39,929 nt of DNA from an uncultured Flavonifractor sp. (lineage in GTDB: Bacteria; Bacillota; Clostridia; Oscillospirales; Oscillospiraceae). The translations under genes were made by a program, and so were the position numbers. Under the pieces are notes generated by a model. That model ran no database searches. It was given only the letters and a program-made list of their open reading frames with translations, and had not been told where the DNA came from. Position 1 is the stretch's first letter. Each line of letters starts with the position of its first letter. Shown here one piece after another: positions 8,077 through 15,339 of the stretch. Location of the stretch: assembly GCA_947346365.1 (NCBI GenBank), contig CANAAV010000022.1:1-39929 (forward strand). The letters run 5' to 3'.

Positions 8077-9141
8077 TTAGGGCGCGCAGCCGCCGCAGGG
8101 CCGGTAGCCCGCCGACAGGGCCTGCTCCCGGCTGTCGAACAGGACTTGATTTTTCGCGGCGGGCAGGTTCGCACAGGTGTCCAGGTGAAAGACATGGGAA
8201 TTTTTGTTCCCGATGTATGCGGTCTGTCCGCTGCCCGCCTGGTCCCGTCCTGCGTCCGGCTGGCCGGGACGCTCCGTGGTGAATACGATTTCCTGCCCGT
8301 CGCTGACGGCGGTGACGCTGCCCAGCAGGTCGGTGCGGTAGACCTGCGCCCCCGCGTCATAGAGGCGGCTGAGCACCTCCTGGCTGGGGTGGCCGTAAGG
8401 GTTGTCCAGACCTACGGAGATAACCGCGTACTGCGGCATGACCTCCCGCAGGAAGGGGTAGCTGGTAGAGGTAGCGCTGCCATGGTGCCCCACCTTTAGA
8501 ACCGTGGAGGCAAGCGGGCAGCCCGCCTCCAGCAGGTCGGCCTCGGCGGTGCGCTCCATGTCGCCGGTGAAGAGAAAGGAGGTTTCCCCAAATACCACCC
8601 GAAGAACAATGGAGGTATCGTTGACCTGCTCGTAGTCCAAGCGGGGGCCCAGTACCGTTACGGTGGCGCCGCCCAGAGAAAAGGTCTCGTCCGGCGCCGG
8701 GCGGCGGGGGAAAAGTCCTTGGGCCTGCGTGTATTTGATAAAGCTCTCGAAGGCCTTGGACTCATATTGGCTGCTTGGAGAGAGCACCGAGGCGGCGGTG
8801 CAGGTATTCAGGGGGCCGGATAGGCCGCCCACATGGTCCTCGTGGGCGTGCGTGCACACCACATAGTCCAGATGGCTTACCTCCAGCTTCTCCAGATAGG
8901 AGACTACCAGGCTGCTGTCCTGTGCGTTGCCGCCGTCAATGAGCATGGCCTGGCCGCCGCATAGGAGGAGGGCAGAATCGGCCTGCCCTACGTCAATAAA
9001 GTGTACCTCCAGTGTTTCACCGGCGGGGGAAATGGCGGCCGGAGCGGAGGTGGGCTGGGGTGTGGGGATCTCGGTGCAGCCGGAGAGGAGAAACAGACAC
9101 GCGGCCAGGGCCGCAAGCCGTAGAGAAAATTTAAACCGCAT
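8077..9141 (-). CDS. Secreted MBL-fold (ComEC-like) lipoprotein with C-terminal Zn domain
   Basis: This 354-residue lipoprotein has the signal peptide MRFKFSLRLAALAACLFLLS and lipobox Cys22. The body (about 45-290) is a metallo-beta-lactamase fold like the C-terminal domain of ComEC: IDVGQADSALL near 49, metal ligands H98, H100, D102 and H103 (THAHEDH), FLFTGDM and KVGHHGS. Such domains hydrolyse phosphodiesters in DNA and related substrates. The tail (about 310-354: YIGNKNSHVFHLDTC... CGGC) resembles the Ada-type Zn-binding or nucleic-acid-associated module often fused to secreted nucleases. A role in extracellular nucleic acid processing is therefore likely but inferred. The ribosome site is AAGGAG before the ATG. 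It is a single gene, divergent from fapA. Confidence 0.88.
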   Translation of the reverse strand: MRFKFSLRLAALAACLFLLSGCTEIPTPQPTSAPAAISPAGETLEVHFIDVGQADSALLLCGGQAMLIDGGNAQDSSLVVSYLEKLEVSHLDYVVCTHAHEDHVGGLSGPLNTCTAASVLSPSSQYESKAFESFIKYTQAQGLFPRRPAPDETFSLGGATVTVLGPRLDYEQVNDTSIVLRVVFGETSFLFTGDMERTAEADLLEAGCPLASTVLKVGHHGSATSTSYPFLREVMPQYAVISVGLDNPYGHPSQEVLSRLYDAGAQVYRTDLLGSVTAVSDGQEIVFTTERPGQPDAGRDQAGSGQTAYIGNKNSHVFHLDTCANLPAAKNQVLFDSREQALSAGYRPCGGCAP

Positions 9142-9273
9142 AGGCGCTCCTTACTTTCCTGTATATAGTACAAATGTACCACAAATGAAGGAGAAACGCA
9201 AGTGGAAAAAGAACTGCCGTATTTATAAGCTGTGGGCAGCGGTATAAAGAGCTGGAACCGGTGTAACTGCGTC

Positions 9274-9302
9274 TTGCCAGCGGTCTCTGGGCCTGATATA
9301 AT
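9274..9302 (+). promoter_or_regulatory. Promoter of the fapA-sulP unit
   Basis: TTGCCA (9274-9279) and a perfect TATAAT (9297-9302) are 17 bp apart. Transcription would start about 25 nt upstream of the fapA ATG at 9332. Confidence 0.75.
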
Positions 9303-9331
9303 AAAAAAAACGGGAAGGGAGGCACCGCGCT

Positions 9332-11071
9332 ATGTCGTTGAAAGACAAGATTGCGTCTATCTTGTTCGGTACAAAAGAGGAGGCCGCCCTGGAAGAACAG
9401 ATGCATGCGCCGTCTTCTGTTCTGGAGGAGCCGGCGACATCGGCCGCTCCTCCAGAGGACCCGGCGGTGATCCAGCTGTCCGGTGAGCATCCTCTGTATC
9501 AGCTCTATGACCTGCGGAGGAAAGAATCCGACCGCCTGCCCTCGCCCCGGCTTTCCCTAGACGAGGATGGAGCGCTGTGTGAGGAGATTGTCCGGAGGGA
9601 AAAGGGACGGCTCCAGACCAGCCTAAAAAACGCGTGCAGCGCTCGTTTGAAGTGCGTCAAAAGCAGCTCCGGCCGGCGGAAGCGGGGCAAGGGAAAAGAG
9701 GAGCAGGGGCCAGAAGAGAAGCCTGCCGGCCTGGACGCGATGCCCTGGTTCTTTCTCTCCGCCGACAAGCTGTATGCCTGGATGCTGGTATTCCCCCCCG
9801 CAGGGCAGGGAGCGGAATTGTCCCGAGCCATGCTGCTCCAGGCGCTGGACGGTCAGGGCATCGCCTATGGGGTGGATCAGCGTCTGGTGGACCGGCTTCC
9901 CCACGACGAAAAGCGGTATTTTACCCTGTTTCTGATTGCCCGGGGAAAGCCGGCCTTTGACGGTAAAAACGGCAATATCGTAGACTATTTTCCCCGTATA
10001 GTGGAGCGGGTGCTGGAGGTAGACGAATTTGACCAGGTGGATTACACCGCTCTAAATCTGATTCACAACGTGAAGGAAGGTCAGGAGATCTGCCGCTTGG
10101 TCCATCCCACTGAGGGCGAGCCGGGCTATACCGTGCTGAACCAGGAAATTCCCGCCAAGAGCGGCAAAGCCGTCCCCCTGCCCAAAGGGCGCAACACCGA
10201 GATCAACGCGGAGGGGGATGCTTTGGTGGCCCTGATGGCAGGCCACGTGGAGTTTACCGGCCACAATTTTCAGGTTAAGCCGGTGCTGGATATTGCCGGT
10301 AACGTGGATTTCTCCACTGGAAACATCAAATTTCTGGGGGACGTGAACATCAAGGGCGATGTGCTCACCGGCTTTACGGTGCGTGCCATGGGGAGCATTT
10401 GGGTTGGCGGCGTCATTGAGGCGGGCAGCACGGTGGAGGCCGGCGGCGATTTGACTGTAGTCAAGGGCATCTTGGGGGACGGCTCCACTACCGTGCGTGC
10501 TCAGCGGTGCATTTTCACCAAGTACGTCGAAAACGCCACCATTTACGTCCGGGAAAACCTTCAGACCGACGCTATCATCAACGGCAGCATCTACTGCGAC
10601 GGGGAGGTGCTGGTCCGCTCCGGCCGGGGCAGCATCATAGGAGGACAGATCTGGGCTGCTGAAAAGGTAAGCGCCACCACGATAGGTTCTAAGGCCGAAT
10701 GCCGCACTTCCATTACGCTGGGAGGCCTGCCCTGCACGAACTTTGAGCGGGAGCTGGTGCGCAAGGAGCTCAAGGAGCTGGAGAGCGAGCTGGAACGGCT
10801 GGAGTGCCAGCTGGACAGTCCGGTAAAGGCCAGTCTGATTAGCAAGGTGCGGGTGAAGCTGAACACGGCGGAGCTCCGGCTTCAGCATTTGGAAGAGGAC
10901 CTTGAGGATATTCAGGAGGAGCTGAGGCGCCTTGAGGAGAATGGGCGTTTGGAGTGCGGCGTGGCTTACGCCGGAACGGAAATCCGCATTGGCGATGAGA
11001 CGGTGCGCCTGCGCCAGGAAAACCGGCAGTGTATCGCCAAAATGATGTGCGGTGAGATCGTAGTGATGTAG
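9332..11071 (+). CDS. FapA (DUF342) family protein
   Basis: This 579-residue cytoplasmic protein belongs to the FapA/DUF342 family. The central part (about 150-460) holds the FapA N-terminal region followed by right-handed beta-helix repeats rich in G, N and I (for example FSTGNIKFLGDVNIKGDVLTG and RSGRGSIIGGQIWAAEKV). After it comes a long coiled coil of Glu/Leu/Arg heptads (about 470-540) and a short beta tail. The first about 115 residues are poorly conserved and charged. FapA proteins are described as polar-localisation or flagellar-assembly factors in some bacteria, but no flagellar gene is near and the role here is unknown. The start ATG follows GGGAGG. It is 33 bp upstream of the SulP gene, likely co-transcribed. 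Confidence 0.88.
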   Translation: MSLKDKIASILFGTKEEAALEEQMHAPSSVLEEPATSAAPPEDPAVIQLSGEHPLYQLYDLRRKESDRLPSPRLSLDEDGALCEEIVRREKGRLQTSLKNACSARLKCVKSSSGRRKRGKGKEEQGPEEKPAGLDAMPWFFLSADKLYAWMLVFPPAGQGAELSRAMLLQALDGQGIAYGVDQRLVDRLPHDEKRYFTLFLIARGKPAFDGKNGNIVDYFPRIVERVLEVDEFDQVDYTALNLIHNVKEGQEICRLVHPTEGEPGYTVLNQEIPAKSGKAVPLPKGRNTEINAEGDALVALMAGHVEFTGHNFQVKPVLDIAGNVDFSTGNIKFLGDVNIKGDVLTGFTVRAMGSIWVGGVIEAGSTVEAGGDLTVVKGILGDGSTTVRAQRCIFTKYVENATIYVRENLQTDAIINGSIYCDGEVLVRSGRGSIIGGQIWAAEKVSATTIGSKAECRTSITLGGLPCTNFERELVRKELKELESELERLECQLDSPVKASLISKVRVKLNTAELRLQHLEEDLEDIQEELRRLEENGRLECGVAYAGTEIRIGDETVRLRQENRQCIAKMMCGEIVVM

Positions 11072-11104
11072 CCGCTGCCTCGCGGCAAAAGAGGAGAGAG
11101 AACC

Positions 11105-12754
11105 ATGAAAGACCTGACGCCCCAGCTGTTCCGGTCCCTTAAGCATTACTCCCGGCAGGATTTTGTCAAGGACCTGACCGCCGGAGTTATTGTGGCCATT
11201 ATTGCCCTGCCGCTGTCCATCGCTTTGGCCCTGGCCTCCGGGGTGTCCCCGGAGCAGGGCCTATATACCGCCATTGTAGCGGGCTTTCTGATCTCCGCCC
11301 TGGGAGGGAGCAAGGTTCAAATTGCCGGCCCTACCGCCGCCTTTGCCACCATCGTGGCGGGCATCGTGGCCAGGAACGGCATGGAGGGCCTGGCCGCGGC
11401 CACCATCCTGGCCGGCCTCATGCTGATTTTGATGGGCGTGCTGCGGCTGGGCAGTATGATTAAATTTATCCCCTATACCATCACCACCGGCTTCACTGCC
11501 GGCATCGCCGTCACCATCGTCATCGGCCAGCTGAAGGATTTTTTTGGCCTGACCTTCACCCGCTCCCCGGTGGAGACTATGGAGAAGCTGGAGGAGGTGG
11601 TCCGCACCTTTCCTACGGTGAACTGGGCCGCCGCAGGGGTGGGGTGTCTGGCGCTGGCCATCCTCTGCCTTTGGCCCATGGTCGAGCCGCTGCAAAAAAT
11701 TCCCTCCTCCCTTATCGCCGTCCTTGTCACCGCTGGAACCGTAAAGCTGATGGCTCTGCCGGTAAACACCATCGGCGAGCTGTATACAATCTCCAGCGCC
11801 CTGCCTCGATTCCACCTGCCGGCCCTGTCCTATGAGACGGTGGCGGCAGTGCTGCCCGACGCCTTCACCATCGCCGTGCTGGCAGCGATTGAGTCCCTGC
11901 TGTCCGCCGTGGTGGCGGACGAGATGATCGGCGCCCGGCACAACTCCAATATGGAGCTGATCGCCCAGGGGGTGGGCAACGCCGCATCGGCTCTGTTCGG
12001 CGGCATCCCTGCCACCGGAGCCATCGCCCGCACGGCCGCCAACATCAAAAACGGGGGCCGCTCCCCCGTGGCCGGCATGGTCCACGCCGGGGTGCTGGTG
12101 CTGGTGCTGGTGCTGCTCATGCCCTACGCGGCCTTGATTCCCATGCCCTGTATCGCCGCTATCCTGTTTCAGGTGGCCTACAATATGAGCGGCTGGCGCA
12201 CGGTGGTCAAAGTGGTCAAGCGCTCCCCTAAGAGCGACGTCGCTGTGCTGGCGGTCACTTTTCTGCTCACGGTAGTCTTTGATCTTGTGGCCGCCATCGT
12301 AGTGGGGCTCTCTCTGGCCTGCCTGCTGTTTATGAAGCGCATGGCGGACGTGGCGGTGGTAAAGGAATGGGAATATGTGGAGGATACCGGGGACGGTTCG
12401 GGGCGGCTAAAACCCGTCCCGGCCTATGTAATGGTCTATGAAATCAGCGGCCCCATGTTCTTCGGCGCGGCGGACAAAATCCCTCACGTAGAGCCCGCTG
12501 CCGGGCGGCATGTGCTCGTTCTGCGGATGCGCTCGGTGCCCGCCATGGACATCACCGCCCTCAATAGTCTCCAGCGGCTGTGTGAAGAGTGCCGGGACGC
12601 CGGAATTCAGGTAATTTTTTCCCATGTGAACGAACAGCCCCTGTCCGTGTTTCAAAAGTCCGGCCTGTACGGCCAGGTGGGCGCGGAAAACTTTGCCCCC
12701 AATATTGACGCGGCCCTGGCCAGAGCCGTGGAACTAAACGCCAGCCGCGTTTAG
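11105..12754 (+). CDS. SulP-family anion transporter with STAS domain
   Basis: This 549-residue membrane protein has the SulP (SLC26) transporter core (about residues 20-410, many hydrophobic helices). Signature stretches are near 45-85 (GVSPEQGLYTAIVAGFLISALGGSKVQIAGPTAAFATIV) and a cytoplasmic STAS domain fills about 435-549. Members move sulfate, bicarbonate or other anions, usually with protons or sodium. The substrate cannot be read from sequence, and there is no carbonic anhydrase or sulfate-assimilation gene beside it. The start follows GAGGAGAGAGAACC. It is the second gene after fapA, and the stop codon at 12752-12754 lies within the left copy of an inverted repeat. Confidence 0.93.
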   Translation: MKDLTPQLFRSLKHYSRQDFVKDLTAGVIVAIIALPLSIALALASGVSPEQGLYTAIVAGFLISALGGSKVQIAGPTAAFATIVAGIVARNGMEGLAAATILAGLMLILMGVLRLGSMIKFIPYTITTGFTAGIAVTIVIGQLKDFFGLTFTRSPVETMEKLEEVVRTFPTVNWAAAGVGCLALAILCLWPMVEPLQKIPSSLIAVLVTAGTVKLMALPVNTIGELYTISSALPRFHLPALSYETVAAVLPDAFTIAVLAAIESLLSAVVADEMIGARHNSNMELIAQGVGNAASALFGGIPATGAIARTAANIKNGGRSPVAGMVHAGVLVLVLVLLMPYAALIPMPCIAAILFQVAYNMSGWRTVVKVVKRSPKSDVAVLAVTFLLTVVFDLVAAIVVGLSLACLLFMKRMADVAVVKEWEYVEDTGDGSGRLKPVPAYVMVYEISGPMFFGAADKIPHVEPAAGRHVLVLRMRSVPAMDITALNSLQRLCEECRDAGIQVIFSHVNEQPLSVFQKSGLYGQVGAENFAPNIDAALARAVELNASRV

Positions 12755-12920
12755 GCCTTGTTTAAAAAAGGGAATATGACCAGCAACAAAGGATTTTTCA
12801 CGGGCATACTGACGTATGGCAAGAAAAATCGCGCTGTTTCATTGGGAAAAGGCCCGCCGTTTGGGCGCGTTGACAATTTTTGAATTAGGTCCTAGGTCTA
12901 AGGATATAGCTCTAAATTTA

Positions 12921-12965
12921 AACCGCCTGCGGCACCTGAGATAAGCGGCCGCAGGCAGTTTTTTA
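12921..12965 (+). terminator. Rho-independent terminator after sulP
   Basis: GCCTGCGGC (12925-12933) pairs with GCCGCAGGC (12948-12956), extended by AAC/GTT, and is followed by a run of T residues. It lies 170 bp past the sulP stop and is the first plausible terminator for the fapA-sulP transcript. Confidence 0.75.
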
Positions 12966-13136
12966 TGAAGCTTTCCCGGCCTTTGTTAGAAATGGCTGCA
13001 AACCTGCCCGGCGGCAATAAAAAAAGCAGGAGGACGTCAATATACATTTTGGATACGGCGGCCTTGTATGGAAGACCAGGGACAGCCGGATGGGGGCGCC
13101 GTCCCGCTAGCCGGGGTATGCGGCCTATTGAGCAGA

Positions 13137-13172
13137 ACATTTCATGACATATTTCCGACATTCTGTTACAAT
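13137..13172 (+). promoter_or_regulatory. Promoter and possible LytTR direct repeats
   Basis: ATGACA (13144-13149) and TACAAT (13167-13172) are 17 bp apart, about 58 nt before the regulator's start. AACATTTCAT (13136) and GACATTCTGT (13157) are similar sequences 21 bp apart, the spacing used by many LytTR-domain regulators, although they overlap the core promoter. Autoregulation is therefore possible but weakly supported. Confidence 0.4.
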
Positions 13173-13229
13173 GAGCCTTGTCCCCTTCTTTATCTCTCTG
13201 GTAATCTGGTTAAAAACGTGGTGGTGAAC

Positions 13230-13943
13230 ATGATGAAATTCGCAATCTGCGATGACGAACCCTTGATGGCCCAAGAGCTCGCCGGTTATCTCACAGACTA
13301 TATGGAGGGAAATTCAATCACCGCTTACGACCTCAGCAGCTTTCCGGATGGCCGCGCTCTGCTGGAGAGCGACGGCCGTTTTGACGTGATTTTCCTGGAT
13401 GTCCAGATGGAACAGCCGGATGGAATGGAGACGGCCAAGCGGCTGCGCCGGCGGGGGGATCACAGCCTGCTGGTGTTTGTGACGGTTTTGCAGGAGTGTG
13501 TGTTTGACGCATTCGACGTAGAGGCGTGCGGCTACCTGCTCAAGCCCCTGGACCGCGTCCGTTTTCATCGGACAATGGACCGGGTGCTCCGGACTTTGAA
13601 ACAAAGGGTTGGAGCGGACATTGTGATCCCGCGGGGAACCGGCTGCGAGGTCGTTCTTCTCTCTGACATTGTGTACTGTGAGGTATTGGGCCGGAAAATC
13701 TACCTTCACAGACATGACGGGGCAGTAATCGACTACTATGACAAGCTGGAGAATCTGGAGCGGCGCGTAGACGGGCGCTTTTTCAAATGCCACAGAAGTT
13801 ATCTGGTCAACCTGGACTATGTCCGCGGGTGTCAGGCCGGGCAGGTTCTGCTGCTTCAAGGGGGGCGCATTCCCGTCTCCCGGCTGCGGGAGCGGGAACT
13901 GACCCAGACCCTTCTGCGGTATATGAAAGAGAGGGGTATTTGA
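13230..13943 (+). CDS. LytTR-family response regulator
   Basis: This 237-residue regulator has a receiver domain (about 2-120) with acidic pair Asp8-Asp9, phosphoacceptor Asp57 (IFLDVQM) and the conserved Lys in LLKPLD. It is followed by a LytTR DNA-binding domain (about 135-235: VVLLSDIVYCEVLGRKIYLH ... FFKCHRSYLVNLDYV). I start at the ATG at 13230 (MMKFAICDDEP), preceded by GGTGGTG, because the receiver domain begins there; the open frame extends upstream without domain content. It is 1 bp from the sensor kinase gene and forms an AgrA/AgrC-like pair with it. Targets are unknown and may include its own promoter. Confidence 0.92.
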   Translation: MMKFAICDDEPLMAQELAGYLTDYMEGNSITAYDLSSFPDGRALLESDGRFDVIFLDVQMEQPDGMETAKRLRRRGDHSLLVFVTVLQECVFDAFDVEACGYLLKPLDRVRFHRTMDRVLRTLKQRVGADIVIPRGTGCEVVLLSDIVYCEVLGRKIYLHRHDGAVIDYYDKLENLERRVDGRFFKCHRSYLVNLDYVRGCQAGQVLLLQGGRIPVSRLRERELTQTLLRYMKERGI

Positions 13944-13944
13944 C

Positions 13945-15216
13945 ATGGAGTATTTCGCTCTGCTTCTGGACAGCCTCTGCCTCCTTGTGGGACATGGGGT
14001 AATGCACATGGTCTTTATCAGCCGCCTCACCGGGAAGAAACTGAAAAAATGGTACTTTGCCGCTTATTTTCTCCTCCTGGGTATGATTCAGCTTATCTCG
14101 GACAGACTCGCCCTTGACGGGACACTCTCCGTTGGCGTGGGCGTGCTGGCGCTTTACGGACTCAGCCGCTATGGGATGGGAAATCAGCGGTCCGTGTCCT
14201 GGCTGGCTGCCGTGCTGTCCTTCTACATTTCACAGCTCTCCTTCGGAATCATCAACTCGGTAGAGGCGGCGCTCTTTCCCCGCTTTATCGGAAGTCCGCT
14301 GCTGTATCTGCTGCTCTTGGCGGCGCAGGCTCTTTTCTTTGGGCTGTGCGCCTGCTGCTACCGCGCTGTATGGAAGCTCCTGGCCTGGACGCAGGACAGT
14401 CAGACGCCCTACATCGGTCTGCTGCTGTTTCCTGGACTGTTTTTCTTTGCCGCGGAGCTGTATATCCTCCAGACCGCCTACAGCTTTTTTGCCCCCATGG
14501 TTTCTCTGGAGGAGGTTGGAAAGCACAGTACGCTGCTGCTGCTGCAAGTTATGGGGCTGGCGGCGCTACTGTGCACCCTGTACGCCTACCATCACCTCTG
14601 TCAAGGCTTTCAGGCCCAGGCCGCGCTGCAATCCTTGGCCCAGGCGGTCCATACGCAAAAGCTCTACATCACCGAGGCCCAGGCGCGCTATGAGCAGACG
14701 AAATCCTTCCGCCACGATGTCAAAAACCATCTATCCGTATTAGACGGCTTACTCAGCAGCGGAAAACTGGAGGAGGGCCGGAAATATCTGAAAAAGCTGG
14801 AGACCGTTTCGGAAGCCCTGTCTTTTCCCTGTCGGACCGGAAACCCGGTGGTAGACATTCTGCTGGAGGAAAAGCTGGGACTGGCAAAGGAAATTTCGGC
14901 GGAGGTGTCCCTGGTCCTGCCCAGGCCCTGCGGAATTGATGATTTTGACCTATGTGTCATTTTTGCCAACGCCCTGGACAATGCCATTGCCGCCTGCCGC
15001 TCCTGCGATGGGCTCAAGGAAATCCGCATCAACGGAAAACGGCAGGGAGATTTCTATATGCTGGCCTTTGAGAATACCTGCTCAGACGAACCGCTCCCCC
15101 CAGCGGGAACCGGGCTTTCCAGCATCCAAGCAGTGGCAGAAAAATATCGCGGGGCAGTGCTGTCAGAAAAAAGCGGACGGCGGTATTATCTGAGTGTTCT
15201 GCTGAACATTTCATGA
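13945..15216 (+). CDS. AgrC-like (GHKL) sensor histidine kinase
   Basis: This 423-residue kinase has about six hydrophobic segments (residues 1-215) as sensor, a short coiled linker, the H-box SFRHDVKNHL with His257, and a GHKL ATPase domain with the N-box FANALDNAIAAC (about 344-355) and GTGLSS G-box (about 392). The layout matches quorum-peptide sensors of the AgrC/ComD type. However, no agrB or agrD-like peptide gene was found nearby, so the ligand is unknown. It is encoded 1 bp after the LytTR regulator and followed by a terminator at 15258-15294. Confidence 0.9.
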   Translation: MEYFALLLDSLCLLVGHGVMHMVFISRLTGKKLKKWYFAAYFLLLGMIQLISDRLALDGTLSVGVGVLALYGLSRYGMGNQRSVSWLAAVLSFYISQLSFGIINSVEAALFPRFIGSPLLYLLLLAAQALFFGLCACCYRAVWKLLAWTQDSQTPYIGLLLFPGLFFFAAELYILQTAYSFFAPMVSLEEVGKHSTLLLLQVMGLAALLCTLYAYHHLCQGFQAQAALQSLAQAVHTQKLYITEAQARYEQTKSFRHDVKNHLSVLDGLLSSGKLEEGRKYLKKLETVSEALSFPCRTGNPVVDILLEEKLGLAKEISAEVSLVLPRPCGIDDFDLCVIFANALDNAIAACRSCDGLKEIRINGKRQGDFYMLAFENTCSDEPLPPAGTGLSSIQAVAEKYRGAVLSEKSGRRYYLSVLLNIS

Positions 15217-15257
15217 CGCCCGGAATACAGTTCAATGCAAAAGCCCCACATAAACAT

Positions 15258-15294
15258 ACCAGCCGAATGGGATTGACCCATCCGGCTGGTTTTC
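15258..15294 (+). terminator. Terminator of the LytTR two-component operon
   Basis: ACCAGCCG (15258-15265) pairs with CGGCTGGT (15283-15290), with an extra ATGGG/CCCAT inner stem, and is followed by TTTT. It is 41 bp after the kinase stop codon. Confidence 0.8.
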
Positions 15295-15339
15295 CGTTTT
15301 CAAACAAGGTCTAGGCGGGAAACGCCCTTCGAAATGCGC

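Larger units (their letters stand above)
12755..13229. other. 475-bp intergenic region
   Basis: No gene is supported here. The stretch holds the left inverted sequence at 12750-12771, a terminator (12921-12965), and the promoter and possible LytTR sites of the two-component operon (13137-13172). The frame running into the response regulator from 13068 lacks domain similarity before 13230 and is taken as non-coding. Confidence 0.6.

Noticed and set aside
9142-9240. Promoter of the MBL lipoprotein gene, near the GTACAAATGTAC palindrome
   Set aside because: A -10-like TATATA exists but no convincing -35 at proper spacing, so it is not listed as a feature.
13135-15217. Identical 14-mer GAACATTTCATGAC before and at the end of the LytTR operon
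   Set aside because: A 14-base match within 40 kb is expected by chance, and the second copy lies in coding sequence and stop codon.
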